A DNA stretch of 40,807 bases from Porogramme epimiltina (lineage: Eukaryota > Basidiomycota > Agaricomycetes > Polyporales > Polyporaceae), in NCBI GenBank assembly GCA_900155495.1, contig FTLJ01000718.1, positions 1 to 40,807 on the forward strand, read 5' to 3'. This document shows positions 11,581-21,550 of this stretch, one piece after another. The translations under genes and the position numbers were made by a program. Below the pieces are notes generated by a model that searched no databases, was not told where the DNA came from, and worked only from the letters and a program-made list of their open reading frames with translations. Every line of letters starts with the position of its first letter. Positions within the stretch are counted from its first letter, which is position 1.

Positions 11581-12809
11581 ATGTCCGTGTTCCCCCAGCA
11601 GCTGGCAGCGCTGCTCGCCCACCCCCTCCTCGCCGCCGCACACGCCCTCGTCCTCCCTCTCCTCCTCCTCTCGCTCGTGATCACCGCGCACGCGACCCAG
11701 AACATCACCCTCGAGGACACGGCGTCCCAGATCACCTACAGCCCCCCTGCGTGCGGCTTGACGCGCTCTTCGGCCGGCGCCGACACCTGCAATAGCTCCT
11801 GGTGCGTCTAGCCTCCCGTGCCTTCTAGTCCCCGCCCCCGCCCAATCCTGTCCCTTCCTGACAACCCCATTTGTTTTTTCGCCTTGTGTCCTGGTCCGGG
11901 GAATGACATCACAGGCAGATCGTCGCAGCCCCGAATGCGTCAGATGGCACAATCACCACCACAAGCGGGGCGACTGATGGCGGCGCCGGATTCATACCCC
12001 AGCTTTTCCTCTCCGTCCGAGGTGAGCACGCCCTTCCGATCATCTGGCCCCCCTCGCGTATCGCACACGTCCACAACATATTCGAACCCCGCGCACGTCG
12101 CCCCTCTCCATCTCGACACATCTGATATCTCTGCTTTACGAACCCTCGACGCTTACGATGTACGGCTTCGCGTCCACGCAGCGCTTTCGCTCTCGATCAG
12201 GACGTCCCCGAACTCTACTGCGTTCGTGAACATCACCGTGTCGACCTCGAACCCAGTCGTCTCCATCAGCGCACGTGTGAACAGCTCCGTACAACCACTA
12301 GAGATCATAGGACTCACGGAAGACCGCATAACTACCCTCGCCCTCACGTTCGATGAGTCGCCAGAACCAACTGTGCTCGACATCGACTCGATCATTGTCA
12401 CCTTCTCCGACAACAAGTGCGTAACGCTTCCTCAACTTGCTATATGCGCAGAAGCTTACAACTCTTGCCTTCCCTCAGCACGACCCCGTTCGTCTCGACA
12501 TCAGCTACGTTGCCTGCCACCACCACGCTTGCGACCATTACGCCTTCCATCGTGATCCCCAGCGCAACTTCCCAAGCTTCTCGACGCGGGCAGACAAAGG
12601 GCGACGTCGCAGCCGAGGTCCTCGGCTCCATCCTCGGCGCGCTGTTCGTCGGCGCGGGTGTAGCCTTCGTGCTCCTCTTCTTCCGGAAACGAAAACGGCG
12701 ACGCGCAGAGCAGGAGCTGCCGGTGCAGCACCCGCCGGAGCATGAGCAGGGGCAGGAGCAGGAGCGACAGCCGCCCATGCAGCAGATCCCGGTGCCCGCC
12801 GTCGCGTGA
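11581..12809 (+). CDS. Secreted-type single-pass membrane glycoprotein
   Basis: The function is not recognised. Inferred exons: 11581-11801, 11915-12021, 12182-12416 and 12479-12809, giving 297 residues. A long hydrophobic signal peptide (about 1-39, ending near TAHA) leads into an ectodomain (about 40-187) with several N-glycosylation sequons (NIT, NSS, NAS, NST) and a beta-rich look (DRITTLALTFDES). A short Ser/Thr linker (about 188-230) precedes a transmembrane helix (about 233-256, SILGALFVGAGVAFVLLFF) and the basic stop-transfer RKRKRRR. A Gln/Glu/Pro-rich cytosolic tail of about 40 residues follows. The frame closes exactly through all three introns. The layout (signal, N-glycosylated domain, one helix, short tail) suggests a cell-surface protein. 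The divergent neighbour at 8928-10884 is also single-pass, so the two may share regulation. Confidence 0.75.
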
Positions 12810-14455
12810 GCACCCGCTTGGAGTCCCCCGGGACCGGGGACGCGCTCAGCAGAATATACCATGTATCTATACCTCTCGCGCGGCGCTCGCGTCCGTGTAC
12901 ATTATTTGCGCTATAATCCGGGACAACGATGGATGTAATGCGACAACGCGACCTACACCCTTCCAACTACCGGGCGCTAGCTGATGGCGATCTGGCTCCA
13001 CCTGTTACGCGCGCGGTAGGCCTTCCCCTCCAAGCTTCCGGGATGCGTGAAGGGAAGACGCAGGCACAAGCAGGCTGACGAGGCCGAGCCGCTCAGGTCT
13101 GGACTAAAAGCCCGCGTACGCTAGCCTCCCGGCGTTTGGGACGACGCGTACCTGGCGCGCAAAGTCTCTCGGTCCCGCAAGGCCCCTTTGCCCAATCAGG
13201 AAACGTCCGACCATCGGCGCCCCATTACCCCACTCCGTGATAGCCGCCCAGCGTTGAGTATGCCCACGGCTGTTTCCGGGACGTGCCCGATCAGTCATTT
13301 CCCTTGCTTCCTCCCCGTTCCGCGCCTTTTTCGCGACCGCCCCCGAGCGGGCTGCAGGGATGGCGCGTCGGGATTCAGTCGCGGGGGTTCTTCGTGTATC
13401 TCCGTGTGCCAATCCACCAACGAGAACGCGGGCGAAGGAAGAGGGGTAGGGAGATAGCGGCAGGGCACGAAGGAAGGGCCCGCCCCACCCTACTGATCCT
13501 TCAGATTTTCCCAAGACAGGGGGTTCTTTGTGTTATTGCGCGCGCTCCGCAGGGTAACCAAGGATACGGACCCTGGCTTGCGGGCGCGCTATCCCAAGGC
13601 GGGCCTCGCACCAGGGCCTTCCGCCGGGATCCCCAAGTCCCACATCCCCCGGAATCTGACGGGCGACTCGGCTTTCGAGCTGCGCTCGTTTCTTCCAGCA
13701 GCGCTGCGTCTGCCATCTGGTGCGTGCACCCGCTCCAACTCTTCATGCTTGCCCAGTTGCAACTCGCAAGTAGCCATAGCATCCGCGCACAGGCGCTGCA
13801 GGCCCCCCAGCTCCCGTCTCCCGCGCTGGCAACAGATTCGCGAAGCCCGGATGCGCCATTGGCCCTTCTTGTTCTTCGCTCTTCGGGCTTTCCGGGATCA
13901 TCATCAAGCGACCACGGTGGCATGACGTGACCCCACTCCCATCTCGATCCCCGATCCTCGATTGCGGACTTCCGGTCCCAACGCTGGGCGCAGCCGCCTT
14001 CCTCGCCCAGTCGCCCAGTCGCCCAGCACACCGCGCACCCCCGCTGGCCTCAGAGCGACTTATCGCGCCTGCGCCAATCTCGCGCTCGCAATTAACATCA
14101 CGAACCGCCGATTACGCACACCCGCACGCCCGCGCACCGACCGCGACCCTGGGGCCCGCAGCCTACAGGCCTCTGACACGCTGGGGCACTTCGATCGCGC
14201 ACAGCGCGGGTGCGCGCCCCCCGCGCGCGCGAATTCGAAAACGGGGTGCATATGTATGCGCGTCGCCACCTCCAGGCCCCAGCCCCCGCTCCGCCCCCCG
14301 GTCCTCCCGCTCTCGCACACGCTCACTTTCTCCGTGCTCCGCAGCCCGAGCCTAGTCTCTACGCGCCCCCTCGAGCTCCTGTCTGCTTCCGACCGTCGCG
14401 CAGGCCAACCCTCCCTTCCACGCAAACCACCACGACCCCCCGACCGTAGCGGGCG
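12810..14455. other. Gene-free GC-rich stretch upstream of the aspartic protease
   Basis: About 1.6 kb. Several open frames of 130-255 codons exist on both strands, but they overlap in incompatible frames, carry no domain and look like products of GC-rich composition. The left end should hold the 3' end of the glycoprotein gene and the right end the protease promoter. Confidence 0.45.
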
Positions 14456-16825
14456 ATGCTGGGCAGCCTCCCGCCGCTCCTCGTCCTCCCCATCCTCGAG
14501 CTCCTCGCCGCCGTGCCTACGTATGCGGCCCCAGCCCACTGGCAGCTCTCCCCACGCCAAGGCGGCGCGGCGGCGTACCCCGTGTCGGTGGCGCGCGCCG
14601 CGGCGGGCCGCGGGTACGGCTTCACGCACGCGTTCGACGAGCTGTACTCGGGGACGGTCTTCGTCAACGGCGTGCCGTACCAGGTGCGTGCGCATAGGCG
14701 AGAAGGAGTTGTGCGAGGGCTGAGCAGGAGGCGCGTAGATGATCTTGGACACCGGGAGCAGCGACTCGTGGATCGACCCCGCGTCGGTCGGGGGCGAGGT
14801 CCCGCCGGGCCTGGTCCACACCGGCTTCAACTCGACGCAAAAGTACCTGTGAGTCGCTCGTTATTCGCTCGGGGAGTCTAGGGTGCCCGTGCTGATTATG
14901 ACGCTCGCAGGGACGGGTCTGGGTATACCGGCCAGATCGTACTGGCGGACGTCGACTTTGGGCCGTACACGGTGCGAAATCAGGCCATTAGTGAGCGCGC
15001 AGTTGTCCGCCGTGGTTATGGGTGATCTCCCGCTCATCGTTCTTTCGCGTAGCTCTTGCGTACAACGCCGCTGCGGCCACCTCCACCGCGAGCAACTCGG
15101 GGCTGTACAACGGGATATTGGGCCTCGGCGGGTAAGCGTCTCTCGCACTCGCGTCCCCCTCGGTCCCCCTTACCAAAGCCTCGTCGCGCACGCAGCCCAG
15201 GGGCGTCGGACATCGTCGAAACGCTGGCCGGAACACAGTGGCAGCCTAACGGAATCCCGATAACCTACAATGTGAGTGCGCCCTCGACGTCTCGGCGCGG
15301 GCGGCGGATTTTGACGGGGGCCCAGGTCGCGCTCTAACCCGCTCGTCGCCCGTTCGCAGATCTTCTCGCACTTCCCGGACCAGCCTGCGTACTCGACGTG
15401 GCTCCCATCGCGCAGCGACATCGGCCTAGAGGACGGGGGCGTCCTGACGTTCTGTGCGTGCCAACTGAGTGTTGCTTGCGCAGGCTGGGGCTGACTGGAT
15501 TTTTTTTCTCCTTCGTGCAGCGGAGGTGTTAGCGAACATGACAGACGTCCTGGACGCGCCCCGGATACCGAGCGTCCACAACGGGACGTGGACCGTCCGT
15601 ATGGACGGGATGTACGTGAACGGCCGATTTCTGTCGGGGGGCTCTCGCGCGGCCGCGCAGTACGAAGGTGCATCCGCAGCTCGCCGTCGCGACGACCGCC
15701 TCGTCGCGTCGCTAGACACCGGTTCTTCTTACAGTGCGTCTCTTCCCCTTTCCGTAAGGCTTCGTAGAAGATGCTTATCTGAATGCCCTTACCACTTCAG
15801 TCCACGGGTTGAAGGAATACGTTAACGCCGTCTATAGAGACGTTCCCGGCGCATTTCCGGAGGTCGATCCCGACGGGGACGTTTTGTGGCACGTGCCCTG
15901 TGACGCGAAGGTGAACGTGTCGTTGTCCTTTGAGTAAGTGCTGTACCCTGCAGTCGACGGTATTTATTTTAACACGTCCATCTTTGTAGAGGGTTGTTGT
16001 ATCCTATCCATCCTATCGACCTGACAAAGGTCTCGGTTGAGGGTGGTGCGTTGATATGCTATGGGACGCTCATCGGCAGCAAGCTCTCCGTACAAGGTAA
16101 GCTATCGGCCGATCTGGGTCCTTCGCTGTGTCAGGGTTCCGCTCATAACCGTACATAATAGATTTCCTCCTGGGAGACACCTTCCTCCGGAACGTATACA
16201 CACTATACGGGTACCCAGACGCGCATGACCCCAACGAAGCAGCATACATACAGATGCGAAGCGTACGTGTCCAGGGCCGCGACAAACCGAAATACAGACT
16301 CCGTCCTGACCAGCTGAACACAAACAGATCGTCGACCCAGCGCAAGCATGGGTTGAAGCTGACACGCTCCTCCCCGCGCGGCTCCTTGCCTTCGAGGACG
16401 CATACATCTCTGGGGTGGAGGACGAGCCCGAGTCCGGCGCGGACATCGACGTCGACGACGAAACCGAGGGCTCTCCCGTCGCGCGCCCGTCCTACACCGG
16501 CGCACCGCAGCGCCCAAGCGTAACAGCCCTGCCCGTCCGTCCAGCGCTGGTGGCAGACGTCGATGCCACGCTCGCGAGCACCAACTCGGCGTCAGAAGCG
16601 GACGAGGAGAGGGAAGAGGAGTCGTCAAGGCGCGCGGTGTGGGTCTCGGCGGGCTTCCTCGCCAGCGCGGTCGTGCTCCTGCTCATCCTCTTCGGAGTTT
16701 CGGCTCTCAAGCGGAAGCGGAATGCCGAGGAGGCCAGGGAGGAGGGGACGGCGGAGGAGGCGATGGAGCTGTTGGAGTCGCCGGTGTCGGACGATGCGGA
16801 GGGCGATCAGCGGCGGGGAGGGTGA
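14456..16825 (+). CDS. Pepsin-type (family A1) aspartic protease with C-terminal membrane anchor
   Basis: Aspartic endopeptidase expected to act in the secretory pathway or at the cell surface. Inferred exons: 14456-14683, 14739-14848, 14911-14990, 15053-15131, 15196-15271, 15360-15453, 15521-15733, 15801-15933, 15990-16096, 16162-16262 and 16328-16825, giving 572 residues. There is a signal peptide (about 1-25). The two catalytic sites are ILDTGSSDSW (Asp80) and LDTGSSY (Asp288). Other family landmarks are DGSGYTGQI, NGILGLGG and LLGDTFLRNVYTLY. After the fold comes an acidic linker (EDEPESGADIDVDDE), a TM helix (about 510-532, VVLLLILFGVSA), the basic LKRKRN and an acidic cytosolic tail. 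Fungal A1 proteases often have a GPI site; here the anchor is a true helix plus tail. Both Asp motifs are present, so activity is likely. A decayed copy of the tail lies at about 20941-21381. Confidence 0.9.
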
Positions 16826-17090
16826 CAATAGAAGATAAGCATTTGAGAGGAATATATCATATAGGCCGAAAGTGAGAAGGAAACAAGTTGTGCAACCGAG
16901 AGATTTACGCAAGGCTTGTGGTACCCTCCCTCAGTGGAGGGTTAGAGGCCACATATGACCGCGAGCATCTCCAACGAGGTAGGATAATAAACAACCGCCG
17001 TGATTCTCCGGAAGACGTGAGATTTTCTGGAAAACTGGGTGAGCTCTTGATTTCAATATATGAATGATTGATATGGTCTCACCAGAACTA

Positions 17091-19744
17091 TCACGCATCT
17101 ATTTTGGCCTGATCGTGGCCATGATGGTCGAAGTAGAGGAGAGTTTCCCGGCAATTCTCGGAAATTCGCTCCTCCTCGCCCGGGTTGGTGATTCCCAGGA
17201 TGTGCCCGAATGCTACCTTGAGAACCGTTATGAGGGATGAAGGAATGAGGCACCTGGTCCTGTCCCGTCCGTCATAGAGGGATTTGATACGTTCGATAAT
17301 GTCGCGGTACACGGACCACTCCCGGGTAGCGCTCCTTGCAGACTTGTCCCAATCGATACTGTTGAGCAACTTCTCCGTATAACGAATGGCCTCTTCTGTA
17401 TAAGGCCGTACACTGGCTATCTTTGCTTCTGTATTTGCCGAAGTGGGTGCCAGGATCAAGTTGTCGAGTAAGAGTGTGAATGCTCTCAGCTGCTTGTAGA
17501 TTGTATGTTCTAGTTCCCATGATACATTTCTTTGACAATTTGGGGACTCCGGTCGGGGGCCCAGGCCTCGCAAAAACGCGCGCATCCTATACACGCCGAC
17601 GGCGGCCACTGGAAATAATATATTGGAGTCAAACAAACGAATAACCGAGATTGTAACTCTGCAGACTTACCTTGCTTGTATGTGTTTAGCTGCCATGATG
17701 GACTGTCGCGAACTTGCAACCGCAGCACCCGTAATATCAACTCCCAAGAGGTGTCAGCCGCCTCTGGGTCGAACTCACAACACATGGACAGGGAGACTTG
17801 TAAACGGATATACTCGTCGCCAGAGCGCTTGTTCGGTGGCAGCTCGTTTAGCTGTAGTTCTATCTTCGCATAGGTGTCCGAGCGGAATGCCGGCTTGATG
17901 ATGTCCATGGTTGTAGCAGTAGGACTAACACATTCTGCATCTTCCGAAGAGCGAATACCACGGCTCGCTGACGGCCCCCCTTCCCACGCGAAGCCCATAG
18001 ACTGAAATGCTGCGATCTGAAGCCGCTCTTTGATGAACGTAGGCCATAATTGCTGCTTCGCTCCATATTGGCGACGTAGAACGTGTTTGAGCTTGGGTAA
18101 GTAGTGCACGAGAGCGCTGTCGTCGGAAGAGTCTGTGATACAGATACTAGAGGTGTCGATCAAGGCAGCATCGAGTGTCGTTGAGTATGCGGTTACCATG
18201 ATGTTGACATCGAGCTCTTGTGCAGATGACAGCTTCCGTTCACCCCGCAACCATACACGAGGTTCTGTGGCAAGCTGCGCGACCTGACGCGGAATTTTGT
18301 CTCGCCACACTCCAATTCTATGGCACCACGAATTCTCCACCGGCTTGAGTCTAGTTCCTAAGCCGTAGCCGGGCTCTGCTAGTAGACCTGCTAACCAGTG
18401 CCACGGGCCGATTACAACCCATAAAATGCCGCTTATCAATGGTGGCGCGAGCTTGCCAATGGTGTACAGGCTCCAATTGGTGAGCTTGAATAGACCGCGT
18501 GCCTGTGGGGAAGAATAGCAGCAGGTAGGCGAAATCGTCGGCAGAATAGTAGTAACGGCGATGAAGACAACGAGAATCCCGATGAATACGGACACGACAA
18601 TGGCCACGATGTCGTTGATGTTGTAGAGGAGCACTAGAAGGCCGGCTGAGAATAAGACTGTAGCAATGATAAGGAGGAGGGGGATGATTGCGACGATTGT
18701 GTCGACGTGCCATTTCCGTAGATAGTCATATCGGTACTGTCGGCGGCGGGAGATGTCGCATGAGATGCCGTACACGCCCGTTCTATACTCCTTGAGCCAT
18801 TGCTTGACAGTAATCCCCAGAGTGGCGGAGGATAGGCTGAATACTAGGCTTGTGAACCAAAGGGAATTCAACCAAATGGCGTAAAGTGGGGCATGGAATG
18901 GAGGAAGGGACGTAGTAGGATTGAATGAGGGTTGAGTCGAGTTGGAGAATGAAGGGCCAGTTCTAAAGCTCTCCAGCTGTGCAGATACGCGCACCAGGAT
19001 CGCATTTGTGGTATCCGAAGTAGAGGGTATGAGCAACTGGTATGATTGCACATTGAATGCTGTTAAGATGGCGGAGAATAGACCACCCTGCCAAACGCGA
19101 ATATATTAGTAGTCGTTCCAATTCTAGAGAATCGTCCTTACGAAAGTCAGGAGACCGTCAATTTCTCTGTTCCACTGGTCAATGAGCTCGTTGCTGAAAG
19201 CTTCCACTGCCTTGGAAACTTCTGTCCATGCCGCTTCCTTTTCTGTGACGTCATAGCGCTTCAAACCCAGTTGATCCATGGTTGACTAGGACACAGAGGG
19301 TTAAGTATGGGCAATAAAGTCGGATGCCAAAACAACCCGACAGCGGACAAACCTGGATAACAGTGAAATCAGTGGCCGAGGTTTTAGTACCGTCTCCTGC
19401 CCTTAATGCGGGGGCCTCCGGAAGTTGTGCTCCCTAAGAAGACGTATTGTAGGCATCTTAGAATGAAAACTAAATGCTGACAGAAACTGGCGGCCTCGCA
19501 CCTCTGGTTTGGGGAGTGTCCATATATGACTGCTGGGCTTTGGCACGGGGCCGTGGCGGGTTAAGTAACTTCTTGGGTATGAACGAAAATACAGCAAATG
19601 ACTCACTTGTTCTAAAGCCGGTTGGTCCGGTGAGGACAATGGTTGCTGCCCCTCTGCAAGACTAAGTTTGAGTTGGGAGTGGTGTACTAGCGTGTCCGTC
19701 GCAGCGGCAGCGTTGCCTGCTTCAAGTTGTGGAGGAGGAATCAT
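17091..19744 (-). CDS. DUF6535-family multi-pass membrane protein, gene 2
   Basis: Uncharacterised family. Inferred exons on the minus strand: 19607-19744, 19353-19433, 19142-19285, 17671-19087 and 17091-17608, giving 765 residues. The first three introns are phase 0 and the last is phase 1, at the same place as in the other three copies. The N-terminal exons are 46, 27 and 48 codons. The third carries WNREIDGLLTF, and the main exon opens GGLFSAILTAFNVQSYQLL. The core includes VKQWLKEYRTGVYG, SCDISRRR, two strong adjacent helices (IVAIIPLLLIIATVLF and VVSVFIGILVVFI), CCYSSPQA, and LDVNIMVTAYSTTLD. In the basic motif a Cys replaces the Ser seen in the other copies. It converges with the aspartic protease gene, whose stop lies 266 bases away. 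This protease-end plus DUF6535 arrangement recurs at 20941-24388. Confidence 0.88.
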
Positions 19745-20940
19745 GGTCGATGATATGGCGGGTGTACTGGGTAGTGACGCTGGGGCCCGGGGAGCAGTAA
19801 TGGATCATGGCCCGACCTATCTATGATATATATGCCACCCGCGCCTCTACTGCCATCGTGTGGCTACGTCATATCGTGAAGTGGTTTGATGGGATGAGAC
19901 CTCTGCATGCAGGAAATTTTCAGTTTCCGGAAAACTCCGGAGATCTTCGCTGTAGTAACATGCCTGTCTGCATAAATAGAACTAAATAGGATTCTACCCA
20001 GCTAGTGTTCCGCAACGAATATCACATATCGCGGACACATCGGGGCTTCTGGCTTTTGAAGTCGCCACAAACGGGCTCCGGAAATATATTCGCGAAATAC
20101 AGTTCGAGTGAGCCCTAGAAATGGAAATTGAAAGTGATATAGAAGAGAAATCAGAAGCCTATATTATGGAAACTATTCTCGTGACCGTATCAACTCTAGT
20201 TTCGGGGACCCTAGAAAGTACGCAAATCAATCAGATCCGTGATTTCACTTTTCGGGGGCCCTAAAACAACAGGTTAGCCTAGTCGCGTGAAACGGCTACG
20301 GAGCGTGGGTTTGTGATGACTCTTCTATGTACCTTTGAATATTCATTTCTTGGGCTGACTTGAACTATATTTCTTGGATACGTTCCCGGAGCCCGTTTGT
20401 GGCGATCGAGAAAGTAGGAAGCCCCGGCGTGGGAAGGAAAGTGGACGTGGGCATGACGGAGTCAGAATGTCACTTGTCCTAGATATGCAGGATTGAAGTT
20501 TCACCTGACAGCTGCCCCCAGAGACAGCTGGTGGTGACCGATACCTAAATGATAGTGCGATGCCGAATATAAGTCTTATCTCAAAAGTCGTAGTGTAATC
20601 CGTACCGTCTATTGAACAATACTCGGATACAGACAGTCACATTGAATGTATGCGCATCCCGAAGTCCTAGCTCCAGAAGAGTAGCTAGCATCCTTTTCTA
20701 AGTGCCTGAGAAACGGGTATCCGTTCAACTTCGGAGGCGGGGGCTGAGCGAGAAGAACACCCTAGTAGCCATTCACGTAATGGCTATGCAGCCTTATGTT
20801 CTCCTGGTCCACCTCGCTCCACTGATAAATTGCGCTAACCCCACAAAGAGCGATCACAAACAGGTTTGCGGAGAAACTTTACATCTCCGGGGTGCAATCG
20901 TAAACCCTCGCCACCGTGATGTCGTTGGTTTCAAATAGCT
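19745..20940. other. Intergenic stretch between DUF6535 gene 2 and the protease-tail remnant
   Basis: About 1.2 kb without a supported gene. The left end must contain the promoter of the minus-strand gene starting at 19744. The middle holds the fold-back element at 20041-20426. From about 20430 to 20938 nothing was recognised, and no protease catalytic motif is left upstream of the remnant. Confidence 0.5.
20041..20426. repeat. Second fold-back (MITE-like) element
   Basis: The left arm from 20041 (CGGGGCTTC, then TCGCCACAAACGGGCTCCGG, then AAATACAGTTCGAGT, AGAAATGGAA, ATAGAAGAG) matches the reverse complement of the right arm ending at 20426 over about 110 bases. There are several mismatches, and the best block is GCCACAAACGGGCTCCGG. 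The inner part has two similar copies of a TTCGGGG(A/G)CCCTA motif in opposite-looking contexts. There is no coding capacity. Its sequence is unrelated to the element at 589-811. Confidence 0.8.
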
Positions 20941-21381
20941 TTGCGGATGCATGCATACATCTCCGAGGTCGAGGACGAACCCGGTGTGGATATGGATGTC
21001 GACGATCAGTTCGAGAGCTTCCTCGCTATGCATCCGTTCTACACCGGCACGCTGGAGCGTCTAAGCATGACTATCGCGCCCGTACGCTCGCTATGCCCAT
21101 TGCAGGCAGACACCGACATCGCCCACGGAAGCAGCGACTCGGAATCAGGGACGGAAGCGAGGGAAGAGGAATCATCGAGACGCGCGATGTGGGTCTCTGC
21201 GGACTTCCTCTCCAGCGCGGTCGTACTCCCATGTATGCTCTTCGAAGTATCGGCTCCGGGCTGTCAATCCGAGGAGGCGGAATACGGAGGAGGCTCGAGG
21301 GGAGGTCTGGATCAAGTTATTGGATTGGCCGGTGTCGAGGGTGATAGGCCAGACAGGCGGCGAGGGCATGAGGATGGATAG
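20941..21381 (+). pseudogene. Decayed copy of the aspartic protease C-terminal tail
   Basis: The open frame aligns with the last exon of the protease at 14456-16825. HAYISEVEDEPGVDMDVDD matches AYISGVEDEPESGADIDVDD. FYTGTLERLS matches SYTGAPQRPS. EEESSRRAMWVSADFLSSAVV matches EEESSRRAVWVSAGFLASAVV with only three changes. The two catalytic domains are absent. The helix has gained Asp, Pro and Cys, and the basic stop-transfer is gone. Downstream of the helix the matching peptide (LLDWPVS against LLESPVS) sits in another frame, so there is at least one frameshift. It stands 170 bases from the stop of DUF6535 gene 3 in the same convergent arrangement as the parent has with gene 2. Confidence 0.85.
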
Positions 21382-21550
21382 GCGTACTGTATGTAGGAGA
21401 AGATAGACTAGCGCATTTTGGAAGTGGACTTGCGATAAGTAGGCCCAGGAAGGAAGCGACGAAGAGCTGCAGTCGCTAGTTTGGGACTCTGCGGCTAGCC
21501 CACATCCCCATTCAGCTTTCGGAAACGCCGTCGTTTACCCCGGCCGCTGC

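Noticed and set aside
13283..14031. Overlapping 215-codon (+) and 176-codon (-) open frames upstream of the protease
   Set aside because: They overlap each other in opposite orientation, have low-complexity Pro/Ser/Arg composition, and lack plausible splice continuation or a domain.
14060..14830. 256-codon minus-strand open frame
   Set aside because: It overlaps the first exons of the aspartic protease in antisense, is Arg-rich and has no recognisable motif.
16923..16942. Perfect 7-base stem (ACCCTCC / GGAGGGT) resembling a bacterial terminator
   Set aside because: The window is eukaryotic. The hairpin lies in a convergent 3' region with no U-tract, so it is treated as chance.
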